From contig CACJSU010000003.1 in the NCBI GenBank assembly GCA_902596165.1, positions 62,001 through 126,000 on the forward strand: a stretch of 64,000 bases of DNA. The letters run 5' to 3'. The first letter of the stretch is position 1. Each line of letters opens with the position of its first letter. This document shows, one piece after another, positions 51,386 to 62,105 of this stretch. Both the position numbers and the translations under genes were made by a program. The DNA comes from an uncultured SAR86 cluster bacterium (lineage in GTDB: Bacteria; Pseudomonadota; Gammaproteobacteria; Magnimaribacterales; D2472). The notes below the pieces were generated by a model, which was given only the letters and a program-made list of their open reading frames with translations, had not been told where the DNA came from and did no database searches.

Positions 51386-51985
51386 TTATGGCTGAAGCAA
51401 TCGTTCCACCCATTCATTGTCAATTTGCTCAAAGACATGCCGTTTATTTAGTCTATTTTCATGACCTTGCCAAAACTCAAAATAATAAGGGATGAAAGAA
51501 TACCCTCCCCAGAAATCTGGTCTCACGGTCTCAGGAGTCATAGTTTTTAGAGTATCTTGAAAATTTTTCTTAACTTCATTTAAAGAATTAATGGGCTTAG
51601 ATTGACTAGAACTTATAGCTAATGCATTTTTTTCTTTAGTCCTTCCAATAAAGTGCTTATCAGAAAATTCAGGAGACGTTTTAAAAATTCTGGCTTTCAT
51701 TCTAATTTGAGTATTAATGCTAGCCCAATAGACAAGAACAGAAACTTGATCATGAAACTCAAACTGACTTGCTTTTGGGGAAAGGTAATTTGAAAAAAAT
51801 ATCCATTCATCATTAACAATATACTTAAGGTTGACATATCTTGCTTCGACTTCTTCCTTAGGCTGGTTATAGGATGAAACAGAAATTGCTTCAATCCCTT
51901 TTTGACCATTTTGTTTGGCTTCTTGGTATAAAGAATAAAAATTAATGTAAGGTTTTTCAGTACTTAGATTAAGAAATTTAATCAT
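51386..51985 (-). CDS. pdxH: Pyridoxamine 5'-phosphate oxidase family protein
   Basis: 199 residues (about 218 in E. coli). ARYVNLKYIVNDEWIFFSNY and LVYWASINTQIRMKARI (FMN-binding region) and the C-terminal FEFWQGHENRLNKRHVFEQ, a PdxH hallmark. It oxidises pyridoxine or pyridoxamine phosphate to pyridoxal phosphate, the cofactor used by HisC, SerC and the sugar aminotransferases nearby. It lies 16 bases downstream of tRNA-Leu on the same strand. The usual RxVLLK is R-YVNLK here. Confidence 0.83.
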   Translation of the reverse strand: MIKFLNLSTEKPYINFYSLYQEAKQNGQKGIEAISVSSYNQPKEEVEARYVNLKYIVNDEWIFFSNYLSPKASQFEFHDQVSVLVYWASINTQIRMKARIFKTSPEFSDKHFIGRTKEKNALAISSSQSKPINSLNEVKKNFQDTLKTMTPETVRPDFWGGYSFIPYYFEFWQGHENRLNKRHVFEQIDNEWVERLLQP

Positions 51986-52001
51986 GAAAAGTCAAATGTG
52001 A

Positions 52002-52089
52002 TGGTGCCCAGAGCCGGACTTGAACCGGCACGAAGTTGCCTTCGAGGGATTTTAAGTCCCTTGTGTCTACCAATTCCACCACCTGGGCA
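52002..52089 (-). tRNA. tRNA-Leu (anticodon TAA)
   Basis: Minus-strand class II tRNA of 88 bases. Acceptor stem TGCCCAG pairs with CTGGGCA, D-loop has the GGTGGTGGAATTGGTAGACA pattern of tRNA-Leu, anticodon loop CTTAAAA gives TAA (reads UUA), a long variable arm (CGAAGGCAACTTCG), T-arm GGTTCAAGTCC and an encoded CCA. It lies between rpsA and pdxH. Confidence 0.96.
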
Positions 52090-52138
52090 ATTAGTTTGTA
52101 TGATTGATACTTTTCTTAATTTCAGTATTTTAGAAAAA

Positions 52139-53446
52139 TTAAGCACTAAGCTTGAGCGAAATCCTTTCTCTTTCAGCATCTATTCCAAATATAATACAAG
52201 AGAGCTTGTCACCTTTTTTATAATTTTCCATTGCTTCAGTAGGATTTTCATCTTCAGTAATATCAGAAAGATGAATCAAACCATCAATATCACCTTCTAA
52301 ACCAACAAAAATTCCAAAGTCAGTAACAGATTTAATATTACCTTCAACAGCATCACCTAATCCATATTTATTAGCGAATTCTGTCCAAGGATTAGATTTA
52401 GTTTGTTTCAAACCTAAAGAAATCCTTCTTTTATCGTGGTCTATTTCTAGAACCATGACTTTAATTTTCTCGTCTAAATCTACAACCTTTGACGGATGAA
52501 TATTCTTATTGGTCCAATCTAGTTCTGATAAGTGTATTAAACCCTCTACGCCTTGCTCAAGCTCCGCGAAACACCCATAGTCAGTTATATTTGAAACCAT
52601 AGCTTCATATACGCCGCCAACTGAATATTTTCCTTCAATTGTTTCCCATGGATCATTTTGAATCTGCTTTAATCCTAAAGAGACTCGAAGCTTTTCTTTA
52701 TCAAAACTTAATATCTTTACATCGATTTCTTGTCCAAGACTTAAAACTTCAGATGGGTTGGTTACTCTTGACCAAGAAATATCTGTAATATGCAACAAGC
52801 CATCTAGACCACCGAGATCAACAAATGCGCCATAGTCAGTTAAGTTTTTAACTATACCTTTAACGACTTGACCCTCATCAAGATTTTTTAACAATTCAAT
52901 CTTTTCAGCAGAATTAATCTTTTCTAGAACTGCTTTTCTTGATAGAACAACGTTGTTTCTTTTGTAATCTAATTTAATAACTTTAAATTCTTGAACAGTA
53001 TTCTCAAGCTCCGGAGCTTCCTTGACAGGTCTTATATCAACGAGGGATCCAGGTAAAAATGCTTTAACAACATCAACTTCAACAGAAAAGCCGCCTTTGA
53101 CTCTAGTTAAAACCCTCCCTTCAACAAACTCACCTGTTTCTAATGCCTCTTCAAGCTTTTTCCAAGTACCAATTTTTCTAGCCTTTTCTCGAGAAATTCT
53201 TGTTTCTCCATATCCATCTTCAACTGCCTCTAAAGCAACTTGGACCTCATCACCAGGTTCAATTTCTACTGATCCATCGTTGTTTCTAAACTCATCCAAG
53301 GAAATGACTCCCTCTGATTTCAATCCAACGTGGACTGTCACCCATTCTTTATCAACATCTAAAACAACTCCTGTGACTATGGAGCCGGGTTGCATTTCAA
53401 GTGTGCTTAGACTTTCATCTAGTAATGCGGCAAAGCTTTCTGACAT
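52139..53446 (-). CDS. rpsA: 30S ribosomal protein S1 with five S1 domains
   Basis: 435 residues instead of about 557. Domains by repeat count: 1 at about 18-87 ([20 protein letters not shown]), 2 at about 102-170, 3 at about 189-260 ([19 protein letters not shown]), 4 at about 276-347 and 5 at about 363-433 ([19 protein letters not shown]). The sixth domain and tail of E. coli S1 are absent; the last domain ends at [10 protein letters not shown]1 binds mRNA and delivers it to the 30S subunit. It follows cmk by five bases, the usual pairing. The truncation is clean and in frame. Confidence 0.93.
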   Translation of the reverse strand: MSESFAALLDESLSTLEMQPGSIVTGVVLDVDKEWVTVHVGLKSEGVISLDEFRNNDGSVEIEPGDEVQVALEAVEDGYGETRISREKARKIGTWKKLEEALETGEFVEGRVLTRVKGGFSVEVDVVKAFLPGSLVDIRPVKEAPELENTVQEFKVIKLDYKRNNVVLSRKAVLEKINSAEKIELLKNLDEGQVVKGIVKNLTDYGAFVDLGGLDGLLHITDISWSRVTNPSEVLSLGQEIDVKILSFDKEKLRVSLGLKQIQNDPWETIEGKYSVGGVYEAMVSNITDYGCFAELEQGVEGLIHLSELDWTNKNIHPSKVVDLDEKIKVMVLEIDHDKRRISLGLKQTKSNPWTEFANKYGLGDAVEGNIKSVTDFGIFVGLEGDIDGLIHLSDITEDENPTEAMENYKKGDKLSCIIFGIDAERERISLKLSA

Positions 53447-53451
53447 ATTTT

Positions 53452-54114
53452 TTAATCTTCCCTAATCTTTTCTTTATAAATTTTTAAAACAATTTCCAAA
53501 ACTTCTTGAGGAGTAAGATTGGAGGAATTCACTTCAACCGAATCATCTGCTGGCATCAAGGGAGATATTTCTCTTGCCTTGTCAGCTTCATCTCGCAATC
53601 TAATATCATCAATTAGATCGCGCATATTAACGTCTTGACCCGCATTCTGCAACTCTAAAAACCTTCTCTTTGCCCTCACTTCAGAATCAGCAACTAAAAA
53701 AATTTTAGTCCCAGCATCAGGAAACACAACAGTACCCATATCCCTCCCATCTGCAACCAATCCGCGATTACTAGCTAGGTCTCTTTGAAAACTTATTAAA
53801 TTATCTCTTGTTTCTTTTAAGCTGCTTAATATAGATGCTGATTTCGCAACATTTTCATCCCTAAGAATTGGAGTAATATCTTTATTACTCTCAAAAACAT
53901 GCATTTGGTGGTCTATGCTATTAATTTGCAAATTTGAAAATAGGTTCTTCGCGTTAACATGGTTTTGACTCTGCTCAAAACAATACGAGTATGCTCGGTA
54001 AAGCAAACCGCTGTCTAGTAAAATAAAATCAAGCTCTTTAGCCAAAGCTTTTGCGAGGGAACCTTTTCCAGATGCTGATGGCCCATCAATGGTAATAATA
54101 TTTTTATTTTTCAA
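53452..54114 (-). CDS. cmk: Cytidylate kinase
   Basis: 220 residues. [20 protein letters not shown] contains the P-loop, [15 protein letters not shown] the substrate site and [20 protein letters not shown] the family motif with RDMGT. It phosphorylates CMP and dCMP, supplying CTP recycling, which is relevant to the CMP-sugar pathways of this genome. It overlaps aroA by 11 bases and precedes rpsA, as is typical. Confidence 0.94.
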   Translation of the reverse strand: MKNKNIITIDGPSASGKGSLAKALAKELDFILLDSGLLYRAYSYCFEQSQNHVNAKNLFSNLQINSIDHQMHVFESNKDITPILRDENVAKSASILSSLKETRDNLISFQRDLASNRGLVADGRDMGTVVFPDAGTKIFLVADSEVRAKRRFLELQNAGQDVNMRDLIDDIRLRDEADKAREISPLMPADDSVEVNSSNLTPQEVLEIVLKIYKEKIRED

Positions 54115-55420
54115 GCTTATATCCTACGGATGAAATGAGTTCTATAAAATTAGGAAATGATGTGAATATATTTTTACAATCCTTTACAGTGATTGGTTTT
54201 GAGCATTTCAAACCAGCAATCAAAAAACTCATGGCAATCCTATGATCATCATGAGATTCAATAAAAATGGGTTCCTCTATACAAAGGCTCTCTGAACTTC
54301 CCAAAATAGACATGCCATCATCAAAATTTTTATGAGCAATTCCAAGCATTCTAAAACCATCTGAGACGGCTTGAAGTCTGTCAGATTCCTTAACCCTTAA
54401 TTCCGCAGCATCTCTAATCAGGGTTTCACCCTCTGCAAATGCAGCAGCAATAGATAGGATAGGTATTTCATCAATAATATTAGGGATTATTTCTCCTGTG
54501 AGCTCAACTCCTTTTAATTTAGATTGTTTAACTGTCAGATCAGCGCAAAACTCCCCTGACTCTAATCTTTGATTTTTAACCTCAATATTTGCGCCCATTT
54601 TTTTTAAGGCTTCTAACACCCCGGTTCTAGAGGGATTCATTCCGACTTTGGTAATCTCTAGTCCTGATGAATTACTAATTAAAGCAGCAACTATTAAAAA
54701 AGCTGCTGAAGAAATATCACCCACTACAGTATAATTTTTGGCAACTAATTTATTCGAGGGTTGCAGTTGAATAATATTTTTACTCTCCACAGAGCTAATT
54801 TCTATATTTGCACCAAAGTTTTTTAACATTCTTTCTGTATGATCTCTTGTTTGAATAGGTTCAATAATTTCAACACCTGATCCTGAAGCAAGACCAGCTA
54901 ATAGTATGCTTGATTTTACTTGAGCACTTGCCACTGGCAACTCATATCTGTATTGCTTTTGGAGTGACGTTGTTGATATTGAAATGGGCAGCTTGCCACT
55001 TGATGATTTAATATTGGCACCCATTTCGGTCAATGGGTTTATTATCCTGCTCATTGGTCGAGAAGACAAAGACTCATCACCACAAAAAGAGAGGTTTAAC
55101 CCAATTCCAGAAGTCAGACCCAGCATAAGACGCAAGCCAGTCCCAGAATTACCAAGGTTAAGTGGCTCGTCACAATTTTGAAAAACATGATTTCTTTTGC
55201 TCAAATGAACCAAGCCATTTTCATCAACTGTAATGCCGGCTCCAATTTGATTGAGGGCATTCATTGTTGAAAGCGGATCTTCTCCATGCAGGAAACCATC
55301 AACTATCATTTCTTGATTCATCAAAGCTCCAATCATTAGCACTCTTTGCGAGATGGATTTATCTCCAGGACATTGCACCGTCCCAAAAATCTGATTATTG
55401 ATAGACGTGGTTAAATTCAA
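54104..55420 (-). CDS. aroA: 3-phosphoshikimate 1-carboxyvinyltransferase (EPSP synthase)
   Basis: 438 residues. PGDKSISQRVLMIGALMNQ (the K-SxSxR motif that binds shikimate-3-phosphate), LNLGNSGTGLRLMLGLTSG and DESLSSRPM near the N-terminal domain, and KESDRLQAVSDGFRMLG near the C-terminus. It joins PEP to shikimate-3-phosphate on the aromatic path. LNLGNSGTGLRLM has Gly-Thr, as in class II type enzymes. It overlaps tyrA by four bases; in pseudomonads these two genes are fused, here they are separate. Confidence 0.94.
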   Translation of the reverse strand: MNLTTSINNQIFGTVQCPGDKSISQRVLMIGALMNQEMIVDGFLHGEDPLSTMNALNQIGAGITVDENGLVHLSKRNHVFQNCDEPLNLGNSGTGLRLMLGLTSGIGLNLSFCGDESLSSRPMSRIINPLTEMGANIKSSSGKLPISISTTSLQKQYRYELPVASAQVKSSILLAGLASGSGVEIIEPIQTRDHTERMLKNFGANIEISSVESKNIIQLQPSNKLVAKNYTVVGDISSAAFLIVAALISNSSGLEITKVGMNPSRTGVLEALKKMGANIEVKNQRLESGEFCADLTVKQSKLKGVELTGEIIPNIIDEIPILSIAAAFAEGETLIRDAAELRVKESDRLQAVSDGFRMLGIAHKNFDDGMSILGSSESLCIEEPIFIESHDDHRIAMSFLIAGLKCSKPITVKDCKNIFTSFPNFIELISSVGYKLEK

Positions 55421-56259
55421 TAGTTTGATTCCTTAAAATCTTTAAGTTCGCTTAAAAAAACCTGAAGACTCTGCGGGTCATTTCCGATCTTGTCCTTCAA
55501 GACGTTGAGACTTTTTATCAAATCATCTATTGCTAAGGAAATATTCTTTTCATTCAATGAAAAAATATCTGTCCACATTTCTGGAGAGGATGATGCCAAT
55601 CTTAAAAATTCTCCAAGACCACCGCCTGAAAAATTTGAAAGATCATCTTTCTTAAACTCCTTTAAAGTATTTAATAATGCATATGCCGCTATGTGAGGAA
55701 GATGACTCGAGTATGCAAATATCTGATCATGCAACTCAACATCGAGCACTGAGATGTTTGATCCAAGTTTACTCCAAAGACTTCTAACTCGATCTAAATG
55801 CTGTGATGTTACGGAGTTATGATAAGACAGAATTGTGGATTTTTTATCGAAAAGATTAGCAACTGCATTTTCTTCACCTGAAAGATGAGAGCCTGCTACA
55901 GGATGGGAAAAAATAAAATTTTCAGGAAAATGAAATTTTTGCAAAGTTTTATTTAAAAAGCTTTTAGAACTTGTCGTATCTGTGATAGTAACTGAAGAAT
56001 TAAATAAAAAATCTAAGGATTTTAGAATTTTATTAGTTACATTCGGAGGAGTGGAGATAATGACCAATGAATTTGCGTATTCAGTGCTTTCTAAATCATT
56101 AAGAGAATTAAGTGATCCCTGAATTGATTGATTATCTAATGCATTCTTGATGCTTTTTGGATTCGAATCAAAAGCTAAGATCTCGTAATCATTTGAGCTT
56201 GATAAAGTTTTAGCTATCGAGCCTCCTATTAATCCTAAGCCAATAATAATAATTTTCAT
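55417..56259 (-). CDS. tyrA: Prephenate dehydrogenase (TyrA family, monofunctional)
   Basis: 280 residues: IIIIGLGLIGGSIAKTL for NAD(P), FDSNPKSIKNAL, VTDTTSSKSFLNKTL, and HPVAGSHLSGEENAV with the conserved HPxAG. There is no attached chorismate mutase domain, unlike E. coli TyrA. It converts prephenate to 4-hydroxyphenylpyruvate for tyrosine. It overlaps hisC and aroA by four bases each. Confidence 0.9.
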   Translation of the reverse strand: MKIIIIGLGLIGGSIAKTLSSSNDYEILAFDSNPKSIKNALDNQSIQGSLNSLNDLESTEYANSLVIISTPPNVTNKILKSLDFLFNSSVTITDTTSSKSFLNKTLQKFHFPENFIFSHPVAGSHLSGEENAVANLFDKKSTILSYHNSVTSQHLDRVRSLWSKLGSNISVLDVELHDQIFAYSSHLPHIAAYALLNTLKEFKKDDLSNFSGGGLGEFLRLASSSPEMWTDIFSLNEKNISLAIDDLIKSLNVLKDKIGNDPQSLQVFLSELKDFKESNY

Positions 56260-57353
56260 AAGAGGTCTTCTAGTGCTCTAAGAAATTTTAAGTTTTCAGC
56301 TTCTGTGCCAATTGTCACTCTTATATAGTCTTTCATATCATACAAATCAACACATCGTACGATGACTCCTTTTTTCATTAGGCTATCAAAAATTTCTTTA
56401 CCTACAAAGTTTCCTTTGAAGGTAATAAAGTTTCCAACTGATGGAATGCAGTCAAGTCCAAGGGTGGATAATTGATCAAACAAAAATTCATACTGCTGTG
56501 AGTTAAGCTCCATGCTTTTTCGAATATGCTCATGATCATTGATTGCTTTGCAAGCCATAGCTTGGGCTATAGTATTTACATTGAAAGGCTGTCTGATTCG
56601 ATTAAGAGCCTCAACTAAAGATGGATTAGCAACGCCATACCCAACACGGATGCTGGCCAAACCATGGATTTTAGAAAATGTTTTTGTAATTAATAAATTA
56701 TCAAATTTATTTAGAAGATCTATAGGTCTTACGTAATCGTCTTTGGTTACATACTCGAAATATGCACAATCTAATACTACCAATACGGACGAAGGAACTT
56801 TTTTAAGCAACGAATGAACTTCTTCGTGAGTATTGTATGTGCCAGTTGGATTATTTGGGTTTGCAATAAAAATTACTCTTGTGCCACTATCCAAGTAATC
56901 ATCAAATGATTTTAAATCATGACCCCAGTTGCATGAAGGAACTTCTGTTAATGATGCGCCTGAGGATTTAGTAACAATTTTATATACTGCAAACGCATGC
57001 TTTGAAGCAATTGCTGAGGTGTTTGGGCTCAGGAAGGCTCTTGCTGCTAATTCCAAAATCTCATTAGAGCCATTACCTATAATAATATTGTCAAAAGCAA
57101 CATTCTCATGATCGGCGATCTCTTTTTTAAGCTTTGTACCATTTCCATCTGGATATAAATGTAAATCATTTTCAAGCTCTGTTAGGATTGATAGCGCTTT
57201 GGGAGATGCTCCAAGTGGATTTTCATTGCTCGCTAGTTTAACTACTTCATGATGGCCAAATTCTGCAACAACTTCATCGATTGAACGACCAGGTTCATAT
57301 GGACGAAGATCCCCAATCCCAGAGTTAAGATTTTTAAGAATGTCGGGACTCAT
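56256..57353 (-). CDS. hisC: Histidinol-phosphate/aromatic aminotransferase
   Basis: 365 residues, class I aminotransferase: LASNENPLGASPKALS, IIGNGSNEILELAA, FIANPNNPTGTYN, VVLDCAYFEYV and ITKTFSKIHGLASIRVGYG, which holds the PLP Lys. In this setting, between pheA and tyrA, the enzyme (often called HisC2 or AroJ) probably serves phenylalanine and tyrosine synthesis as well as, or instead of, histidine. It overlaps both neighbours by four bases. Confidence 0.88.
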   Translation of the reverse strand: MSPDILKNLNSGIGDLRPYEPGRSIDEVVAEFGHHEVVKLASNENPLGASPKALSILTELENDLHLYPDGNGTKLKKEIADHENVAFDNIIIGNGSNEILELAARAFLSPNTSAIASKHAFAVYKIVTKSSGASLTEVPSCNWGHDLKSFDDYLDSGTRVIFIANPNNPTGTYNTHEEVHSLLKKVPSSVLVVLDCAYFEYVTKDDYVRPIDLLNKFDNLLITKTFSKIHGLASIRVGYGVANPSLVEALNRIRQPFNVNTIAQAMACKAINDHEHIRKSMELNSQQYEFLFDQLSTLGLDCIPSVGNFITFKGNFVGKEIFDSLMKKGVIVRCVDLYDMKDYIRVTIGTEAENLKFLRALEDLL

Positions 57354-58432
57354 GAGTCAGAAGGATATGATCCAAGAATACGAACGGATGCACCTAATTC
57401 TTTCAAACTGATAATAACTTGCTTAAGCTTTACATCTTTATAGTGGCCACAGCTATCTATAAAAAAATTATGAGCATTCTTTGATTCTCTTGATGGACGT
57501 GTTTCAATTCTTTCCAAATTAATTTTTCTCTTTTTAAAAGGTTCAAGAATCTTAATTAAAGCTCCAGGCTGATTATCTGTTTGTATCAAGAAAGAGGTTT
57601 TATCTTTTTTAGTTTGCCCGATATCAATATTTCCGATAACTAAAAATCTTGTGTTATTGTCAGGAAAATCTTCAATATTTTTTTGATAATGATGAAGTTT
57701 ATATTTATTGATCGCTAAAGAGCTAACTATGCATAATGTTTTTTGCTGAGTTTTAGACAGTTTTGCAGCTTCTGCAGTGCTTGAGGTTATCTCTCTCTTA
57801 GCATTTGGTAAATTTGCATCTAGCCATTTACTGCATTGACCTAGAGCTTGAGGATGAGATGCAATAACTTCAGCATCAGTTAACTTAAATTTTTTTGCTG
57901 AGGCAAGTTGATGATGAATGGGAAGATAAGTCTCACCGCAAATTTTTAAATCTTCGTCAGCCAAAGAATTCAAAGTTGCATTAACAACTCCCTCAGAAGA
58001 ATTCTCTACTGGCACAATACCAAAGTTTACTGATCCAGTTCTTACTTGATGAAAAACATCTTCAATGGTTACTCTGGGTATTCTGACTGGTGAAGAACCA
58101 AATTGCTGAATCACTGCTCCTTCAGAATGTGTGCCTTCTGGACCAAGATATGCGATAGTCATTGCTTCTTCTAATGACAGACATGAAGAAATAATTTCTT
58201 TAAATATATATTGAATTTTTTTTTCTGAAATTGGGCCTTCATTGAGCTTAGAAATATTTCTCAATATTTCTGCCTCTCTGTCAGGCTTATAAAATGATTT
58301 ATTAGAATTAACCAAGGCCTTTAGGTCACCTATTTTTTGAGCTAAAGAGCCTCTTTTTTGAATAAGCTTCAAAATTTGATGGTCAATTGCATCAATTTTC
58401 TGCCTAATCGGTTTAATTTTATTCTTACTCAC
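57350..58432 (-). CDS. pheA: Bifunctional chorismate mutase/prephenate dehydratase
   Basis: 360 residues in three parts: chorismate mutase (about 8-90; RQKIDAIDHQILKLIQKRG), prephenate dehydratase (about 94-270; IAYLGPEGTHSEGAVIQQF, VPVENSSEGVVNATLNSLA, DNNTRFLVIGN with the catalytic TRF), and an ACT domain (about 280-355; NLERIETRPSRESKNAHNFF) that binds phenylalanine for feedback control. It makes phenylpyruvate. It overlaps hisC by four bases and follows serC by four. Confidence 0.94.
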   Translation of the reverse strand: MSKNKIKPIRQKIDAIDHQILKLIQKRGSLAQKIGDLKALVNSNKSFYKPDREAEILRNISKLNEGPISEKKIQYIFKEIISSCLSLEEAMTIAYLGPEGTHSEGAVIQQFGSSPVRIPRVTIEDVFHQVRTGSVNFGIVPVENSSEGVVNATLNSLADEDLKICGETYLPIHHQLASAKKFKLTDAEVIASHPQALGQCSKWLDANLPNAKREITSSTAEAAKLSKTQQKTLCIVSSLAINKYKLHHYQKNIEDFPDNNTRFLVIGNIDIGQTKKDKTSFLIQTDNQPGALIKILEPFKKRKINLERIETRPSRESKNAHNFFIDSCGHYKDVKLKQVIISLKELGASVRILGSYPSDS

Positions 58433-58436
58433 AACT

Positions 58437-59510
58437 TTATCCGTGCTTAGATTGAAAATCTCCCATAAAATTTATCAATGCTTCTACTGCTTCAATTGGT
58501 GTAGCATTATAAATACTTGCTCTCATCCCGCCAACTGACCTATGCCCTTTTAAGTTAAGTAAACCTGCATTTTCCGCATCATGCAAGAATTCAGCATCTA
58601 ATTCTGAGTTTGCCAGCAGAAAAGGAATATTCATTATCGATCTATTTTTTTTAGAAATAGGATTCGAAAAAAAATCTGATTGATCTATAAAATCATATAA
58701 TTTCTTTGCCTTATGCTTGTTAATCTTGCCAATGGATTTTAAACCACCCATATCTTTTAGCCATTTAAAAACTTTACCGGATAAATACCATGCAAATGTT
58801 GGTGGAGTATTAAACATGGATTCTGCACTTGCATGTTTTGCATAATGAAGCATGTCCGGCAATTTATTAGAAGCTGTATTTAAAAAGCTATCTTTTATAA
58901 TGCAAATAGTTAATCCAGCAGGGCCAATATTTTTTTGCGCGCCTGCATAAATCATAGAAAATTTTGATACGTCAATCTGCTCACTCAAAATAACTGATGA
59001 CATATCTACTATTAGAGGCGCATTTATTGTTGGAGGAAAATGCAACGCATTGCCTTGGATTGTCTCATTTGCGACATAATGCAGGTATGCCGCATCTTCA
59101 GAGCAGGTCCAACTTTCTTCGTTTGGTACATGATCAAAATTAGATGATTCAGAGCTTGTAACTACATTTACATCTATTACTTTTGATGCTTCATTGATAG
59201 CTTTTTTAGACCAACTTCCAGTTAGAGCATAGTCAGCAACCTTCTCTGATCCAAAATTCATTGGAATCATAGAGAATTGAAGAGTTGCACCTCCTTGAAG
59301 AAATAAAACTTGATAATCACTTGGGATTTCTAAAAGATCTATTAAGTCTTGTCGTGCTGTATTTGCTATGTTTATGTAATCAGAGGATCTATGGCTCATT
59401 TCCATAACTGACATTCCAGAATCTTGCCATTCCAGCATTTCAGATTGGGCTTCTTGCAAAACAGGTTCAGGAATAGCAGCAGGACCTGCTGAAAAGTTCC
59501 ATTTTCTCAT
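58437..59510 (-). CDS. serC: Phosphoserine aminotransferase
   Basis: 357 residues. NFSAGPAAIPEPVLQEAQ at the start, VLFLQGGATLQFSMIPMN, VDMSSVILSEQIDVSKFSM, and YAGAQKNIGPAGLTICI with the PLP Lys. It gives phosphoserine for serine and also serves pyridoxal phosphate synthesis. Its start shares one base with the gyrA stop, an overlap shown by TAATG. The gyrA-serC-pheA order is the gammaproteobacterial one. Confidence 0.95.
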   Translation of the reverse strand: MRKWNFSAGPAAIPEPVLQEAQSEMLEWQDSGMSVMEMSHRSSDYINIANTARQDLIDLLEIPSDYQVLFLQGGATLQFSMIPMNFGSEKVADYALTGSWSKKAINEASKVIDVNVVTSSESSNFDHVPNEESWTCSEDAAYLHYVANETIQGNALHFPPTINAPLIVDMSSVILSEQIDVSKFSMIYAGAQKNIGPAGLTICIIKDSFLNTASNKLPDMLHYAKHASAESMFNTPPTFAWYLSGKVFKWLKDMGGLKSIGKINKHKAKKLYDFIDQSDFFSNPISKKNRSIMNIPFLLANSELDAEFLHDAENAGLLNLKGHRSVGGMRASIYNATPIEAVEALINFMGDFQSKHG

Positions 59511-62047
59511 TATTCCTCTTCTTCTTCAGGAGGAATTCTAACGCCCTCGATTAACTTTTCTCCGTCCTTAGGAGAAATCACCTTGACGCCTTGAGTATTT
59601 CTACCCAAGGTAGGTATTTGACTGATAGCAGTCCGAATTAATGTTCCTTTATCACTAATAAGCATAATTCCGTCATTCTCGTCCACGGAGACAGCTGAAA
59701 CCATATTTCCGTTTCTCTCACTTGTTTTCAAAGCAATAACTCCTTGCCCGCCTCGGTTATAGGATGGAAAATCTTCAAGCTTTGTTCTCTTGCCAAAACC
59801 ATTTTCAGACAAGCATAAAATGGTCTTGGAAGGATCGCCAATCATTAAAGAGATAACTTTCATGCCGTCTTTAAGTGTTATTCCTTTTACGCCTCTTGCA
59901 GTTCTACCCATAGGACGAACTTTGGATTCATGAAATCTAATCAATTTCCCAGAGTAGGATGAAAGTAAAATATCATTATCTCCATTGGTAATGACTGTTC
60001 CAACTAATTTGTCGTCATCATCTAATCGAATTGCTTTGATGCCAGATTTATATTTTTTATTAAATAAATTTAGATTTGTTTTTTTAACAACGCCATTTCG
60101 AGTTGCCATAAAAATAAATTTATCTTCTGCAAATTCATCTACAGGCAAGATCTGCGTTACTGTTTCGTCATCATCCAGCTTCAACATATTGACTAAAGGC
60201 CTGCCTTTAGATGTTCTGCTTGCTACAGGGATCTCATATACTTTTAACCAAAAAACTTTTCCTTTGGTTGTAAAGCAAAGAAGTTGGCTATGAGAACTCA
60301 AAACATAGAGATTTTGAATTAAGTCTTCCTCCTTAACTGATGCACCAGCTTTGCCAACACCACCTCTTCGCTGCTCTCTGTATTCATCAAGAGGTTGAGT
60401 TTTCGCGTAACCACTTCTTGATAAAGTTAAAACTCGTGTCTCCTCTGGAATTAAATCTTCATTGGAAATGTCATGACGAGTGTCATTGATATTTGTTTTT
60501 CTTTCATCACCAAAATTTTCTCTAACTTCTATTAGCTCATCTTTGATTAACTGTAAGAGCGTTCCTTTGTCATCGAGGATTTTCTGAAGCTCTAAAATCA
60601 CGGCTAGAATTTCATTGAATTCTGCCGAAAGATTATCTTGCTCTAGACCAGTAAGTCTTCCAAGTCTTAATTCAAGTATTGATTTAGCTTGGGTTGGAGA
60701 TAACTTGTAGCTTTTTCCTTTTATACCATACTCAGATGAGAGGCCTTTAGGGCGACAAGCATCCTTGCCAGCTTTTTTAAGAATTGTCTCAATTGGACCC
60801 GCTTTCCAAGATTTCTTGCATAGCTCAGTTGCTGCAATCTTGGTATCTTTAGATTTTTTAATTATTTTAATAACTTCATCAATGTTGGCTATTGCAACCA
60901 TTAATCCCTCAACAACATGACCTCTCTCTTTAGCCTTTCTAAGATCAAACTTTGTTCTCTTTATAACAACATCCTTTCTATGTTTTATAAATTCTTGAAG
61001 GATCTCTTTAATGTTCAATACTCTGGGTTGACCATCTACAAGAACAGTAAAATTTATACCAAAGGATTGTTCTAATTGTGATTGAGCAAACAAGTTATTT
61101 TCTAGAACCTCAACCGACTCTCCACGCTTAACCTCGATGACCACCCTCAGACCATCTTTATCAGATTCATCCCTAATTTCGCTGATTCCATCTATCTTCT
61201 TTTCTTTTACCATCTCAGCAATTCTTTCCAGCATTTTTGCTTTATTTACCATGAAAGGTATCTCATTAATTATCAACGAGCTCTTTCCTGATTTATCCTC
61301 TTCTACAGAAGTTTTGGCGCGGATATGAATAATCCCTCTACCAGTTTTATAGCCTTCGTATATTCCAATTCTTCCATCTATAGTCCCACCTGTAGGGAAG
61401 TCAGGGCCGGTAATAATTTGAATGATTTCATCAATACTAGCTTTAGGATTGTCCAATAAAAGCAAGCAGCCATTTAATACCTCTGTTAAGTTATGTGGAG
61501 GTACATTTGTTGCCATTCCAACCGCGATACCTGATGAGCCATTAACAAGCAGAGCTGGTATTCTTGTAGGCATTACATCAGGGATCTGCTCTGTTCCATC
61601 ATAATTAGGAGAATAACTGACTGTTTCTTTCTCTATATCATTGAGAATCATATCTGTAATTTTTGCCATTCTAACTTCGGTATAACGCATGGCTGCTGGA
61701 GAGTCTCCATCGATGGAGCCAAAGTTACCCTGCCCCTCAACCAAGGTATATCTCATTGAAAAATCTTGGGCCATCCTCACCATTGCCTCATACACAGCAG
61801 AATCACCATGAGGATGATATTTACCTATTACATCCCCTACAACTCTTGCTGATTTTTTATAAGGCTGTCGATAAGTATTTTTTAGAATATGTTGTGCATA
61901 TAAAATTCTTCTATGCACTGGCTTTAGACCGTCTCTTACATCTGGAAGTGCTCTTCCATGAATAACACTCATTGCATAACTTAGATATGAAGTTTTTAGC
62001 TCATCTTCAATGTTTATTGGTAAGATTTGTTTTGCAAAATCAGACAT
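59510..62047 (-). CDS. gyrA: DNA gyrase subunit A
   Basis: 845 residues. The N-terminal breakage-reunion domain has [39 protein letters not shown] (Ser at position 83 equivalent, Glu at 87 equivalent), and [10 protein letters not shown] with the catalytic Tyr. The C-terminal six-blade domain has [14 protein letters not shown], a GyrA box with Val at the sixth position of QRRGGRG. The end is a short acidic tail (PPEEEEE). Gyrase introduces negative supercoils. The ATG at 62047 is preceded by AAGG at seven bases. Translated with serC. Confidence 0.96.
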   Translation of the reverse strand: MSDFAKQILPINIEDELKTSYLSYAMSVIHGRALPDVRDGLKPVHRRILYAQHILKNTYRQPYKKSARVVGDVIGKYHPHGDSAVYEAMVRMAQDFSMRYTLVEGQGNFGSIDGDSPAAMRYTEVRMAKITDMILNDIEKETVSYSPNYDGTEQIPDVMPTRIPALLVNGSSGIAVGMATNVPPHNLTEVLNGCLLLLDNPKASIDEIIQIITGPDFPTGGTIDGRIGIYEGYKTGRGIIHIRAKTSVEEDKSGKSSLIINEIPFMVNKAKMLERIAEMVKEKKIDGISEIRDESDKDGLRVVIEVKRGESVEVLENNLFAQSQLEQSFGINFTVLVDGQPRVLNIKEILQEFIKHRKDVVIKRTKFDLRKAKERGHVVEGLMVAIANIDEVIKIIKKSKDTKIAATELCKKSWKAGPIETILKKAGKDACRPKGLSSEYGIKGKSYKLSPTQAKSILELRLGRLTGLEQDNLSAEFNEILAVILELQKILDDKGTLLQLIKDELIEVRENFGDERKTNINDTRHDISNEDLIPEETRVLTLSRSGYAKTQPLDEYREQRRGGVGKAGASVKEEDLIQNLYVLSSHSQLLCFTTKGKVFWLKVYEIPVASRTSKGRPLVNMLKLDDDETVTQILPVDEFAEDKFIFMATRNGVVKKTNLNLFNKKYKSGIKAIRLDDDDKLVGTVITNGDNDILLSSYSGKLIRFHESKVRPMGRTARGVKGITLKDGMKVISLMIGDPSKTILCLSENGFGKRTKLEDFPSYNRGGQGVIALKTSERNGNMVSAVSVDENDGIMLISDKGTLIRTAISQIPTLGRNTQGVKVISPKDGEKLIEGVRIPPEEEEE

Positions 62048-62050
62048 TTT

Positions 62051-62105
62051 TTAACCTTAAAATTGATATTTTTTACGTGCAGAAAATTCCCTTAATTAAG
62101 GTTAA
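62051..62105 (-). promoter_or_regulatory. gyrA leader with an inverted repeat that includes the ribosome binding site
   Basis: In the 82-base gap before gyrA, TTAACCTTAA (62051-62060) and its exact reverse complement TTAAGGTTAA (62096-62105) face each other 35 bases apart. On the transcript the arm nearest gyrA reads UUAAGGUUAA and contains the AAGG ribosome binding site. The upstream arm also lies in a 12-base palindrome CCTTAATTAAGG (62090-62101), so two mutually exclusive folds are possible. A TAAAAT box of -10 type overlaps 62103-62108. Confidence 0.5.

Noticed and set aside
51982-52179. Small minus-strand ORF across tRNA-Leu, and plus-strand ORF 51998-52300
   Set aside because: Both are translations of the tRNA gene and its flanks, a known false ORF pattern.
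53022-53465. Plus-strand ORF of 147 codons opposite rpsA
   Set aside because: Antisense shadow of repeated S1 domains, rich in Ser and Thr, no motif.
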